In this document: in pieces, positions 52,899 to 53,685 of the stretch | Numbering within the stretch: the first letter of the stretch is position 1 | Layout of the letters: each line of letters begins with the position of its first letter | Assembly (NCBI GenBank): GCA_017451505.1 | Contig: JAFTOF010000025.1 | Span: forward strand, 1-53,685 | Direction: 5' to 3' | DNA: 53,685 bases | Origin: Clostridia bacterium | GTDB lineage: Bacteria; Bacillota; Clostridia; UMGS1883 | Made by a program: the position numbers and the translations under genes | The notes under the pieces: model-generated | The model's database searches: none | What the model was told of the DNA's origin: nothing | The model's input: the letters and a program-made list of their open reading frames with translations, nothing else

Positions 52899-53357
52899 AT
52901 GGAGAACAAATTTATGAAAATCGCACTTTCAGAAGCACAAAAGGCAATTTCCGAGAGCGAAATGCCAGTAGGAGCAGTTGTTGTAAAGGATGGAGAGGTT
53001 ATTGCCACAGGGCACAATATCCGTAACGAAAAGCACGACCCAACGCTTCATGCAGAAATAGTTGCAATTCGTAAAGCTTGTGAGAAGCTTTGTGACTGGC
53101 GGCTTTCAGATTGCGATTTGTATGTTACATTGGAGCCGTGTGTTATGTGCAGCGGTGCTATTATCAATTCCCGTATGCGTAGCGTGTATTTCGGTGCTTA
53201 TGATGCGGAATACGGCGGTGCAGGTGGCAGAATAGATTTGTTTTCAAAATCATATTTCGGCAGTAATACTCAGGTCTACGGTGGAATTATGGAAGATGAA
53301 TGTACATCTATGCTGAAAAACTTCTTTGCTTCACTTCGCGAAGGGAAGAAAAACTAA
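52899..53357 (+). CDS. tadA: tRNA adenosine(34) deaminase TadA
   Basis: A 152-residue zinc deaminase converting A34 to inosine in tRNA anticodons. The catalytic zinc motif is HAEIVAIRKAC near residue 53 and PCVMCSGAI near residue 83. SRMRSVYFGAYDAEYGGAGG follows, as in TadA. The usual bacterial substrate is tRNA-Arg(ACG). Here a tRNA-Leu with anticodon AAG at 25.1 kb offers a second predicted substrate. The tRNA-Ser region begins 8 nt after the stop. Confidence 0.93.
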   Translation: MENKFMKIALSEAQKAISESEMPVGAVVVKDGEVIATGHNIRNEKHDPTLHAEIVAIRKACEKLCDWRLSDCDLYVTLEPCVMCSGAIINSRMRSVYFGAYDAEYGGAGGRIDLFSKSYFGSNTQVYGGIMEDECTSMLKNFFASLREGKKN

Positions 53358-53365
53358 ATATATTT

Positions 53366-53405
53366 GGAGATGTACCCAAGTGGTTGAAGGGTCTGCACTC
53401 GAAAT
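53366..53405 (+). pseudogene. 5' half of a tRNA-Ser (anticodon CGA), broken after the anticodon loop
   Basis: GGAGATG acceptor, TA, a serine-type D-arm (CCCAAGTGGTTGAAGGG), anticodon stem CTGCA, and loop CTCGAAA with anticodon CGA. T39 is the last base that fits; the next bases (CCCC) cannot pair with the CTGCA stem, and no matching 3' acceptor (CATCTCC) follows within the window. The gene is cut at the anticodon stem, consistent with integration of an element at a core inside ACTCGAAATC. Confidence 0.75.
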
Positions 53406-53406
53406 C
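53397..53406 (+). repeat. 10-nt candidate attachment core shared with intact tRNA-Ser
   Basis: ACTCGAAATC occurs here and at 53622-53631 in the complete tRNA-Ser(CGA). It spans the anticodon and is the point where the broken tRNA loses its tRNA character. Confidence 0.5.
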
Positions 53407-53492
53407 CCCTCGGTTACACTGTAACTACACCCCCACAAATGGCTTAACCGTGCGGGTTTAGGCGAGGTTCAAACCTTGTTTTTACACCCTTA

Positions 53493-53531
53493 TCTAGCGG
53501 TTTTTCTAGCCATTTCTAACATTTTTCTAAC
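53493..53531 (+). repeat. Four phased direct repeats TCTA(A/G)C
   Basis: TCTAGC at 53493 and 53505, TCTAAC at 53515 and 53526, spaced 12, 10 and 11 bp, about one helical turn. Helically phased short repeats beside a tRNA break are typical of tyrosine-integrase arm sites. Confidence 0.5.
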
Positions 53532-53589
53532 AAAATTTTATAATTTGCTCAGTTTTTTCTCCGTCAAATCGGAGTTCAAACATACACAC

Positions 53590-53684
53590 GGACAGGTATC
53601 GAAGTGGTCATAACGGGGCTGACTCGAAATCAGTTTGTCGGTATTCAATCCGGCACGTGGGTTCGAATCCCACCCTGTCCGCCA
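53590..53684 (+). tRNA. tRNA-Ser, anticodon CGA
   Basis: A complete class II tRNA with encoded CCA: acceptor GGACAGG with CCTGTCC, discriminator G73, anticodon stem GCTGA/TCAGT, loop CTCGAAA (anticodon CGA), a long variable arm, and T-arm GTGGG/CCCAC with TTCGAAT. It differs from the broken tRNA-Ser upstream in its acceptor and D-arm, so it is not a simple duplicate. It reads UCG codons. It ends one base before the window does. Confidence 0.9.
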
Positions 53685-53685
53685 A

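Noticed and set aside
53366-53490. Group I intron in tRNA-Ser
   Set aside because: Insertion at the anticodon would suit an intron, but no 3' exon matching CTGCA or GGAGATG follows and the intervening length is far too short.

Overview
The window is ordinary low-GC Gram-positive chromosome, most like an uncultured gut-type anaerobic member of the Clostridia. The evidence is: AT-rich intergenic DNA with near-consensus sigma-A promoters (TTGACA, 17 bp, TATAAT), strong GGAGG ribosome sites with frequent TTG/GTG starts, the rimP-nusA-ylxR-ylxQ-infB-rbfA-nrnA-truB-ribF operon order of Firmicutes, a T-box leader, an S-layer homology protein, the clostridial efp neighbour, and an [FeFe]-hydrogenase operon of the trimeric NAD-linked (HydABC/Hnd) type. 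Species cannot be read from it.

Layout. 1-6.2 kb (+): a structured repeat-like element, a GH28 glycosidase, trmO, a small PQ-loop-like membrane protein, an alpha/beta hydrolase, an MgtC protein with a structured leader, and a fused phosphomannose isomerase-ROK kinase. 6.2-8.4 kb (-): DUF4364, an ECF-transporter S component, endonuclease III. 8.5-9.8 kb (+): rarA. 9.8-18.4 kb (-): the translation/transcription operon from rimP to ribF with a patatin-like lipase coupled to its end. 18.4-22.9 kb (-): a tightly overlapped four-gene operon: ClpE-like unfoldase, an unrecognised protein that looks like a decayed isopropylmalate dehydrogenase, an Ogg glycosylase, YqeG. 23.1-25.0 kb (+): an SLH surface protein. 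25.1 kb (-): tRNA-Leu with an AAG anticodon. 25.4-28.8 kb (-): LTA-synthase-like and processive GT2 envelope genes. 28.9-30.8 kb (+): T-box (tyrosine specifier) and an SSS symporter. 30.9-33.0 kb (-): PTS EIICBA. 33.1 kb (+): TspO.

33.7-45.0 kb (+) is the most integrated part. A response regulator, sensor kinase and GerMN lipoprotein run without an obvious break into DRTGG, HATPase, a hydrogenase-like iron-sulfur protein, a second DRTGG and a PHP protein. Then, behind its own promoter and a 20-bp perfect palindrome, come NuoE-like, HATPase, 2Fe-2S, NuoF-like and HydA genes. The second operon encodes an NAD-linked hydrogenase. The first looks like its redox/H2-sensing control module.

45.1-53.4 kb (+) holds a Rieske oxidoreductase, a CapA/M20 pair, glmM, efp with its acidic zinc-ribbon neighbour, asnS and tadA. 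The last 320 bp carry the 5' half of one tRNA-Ser broken after the anticodon, a repeat-rich spacer resembling an integrase arm region, and a complete but different tRNA-Ser(CGA). This looks like one end of an integrated element that brought a replacement tRNA.
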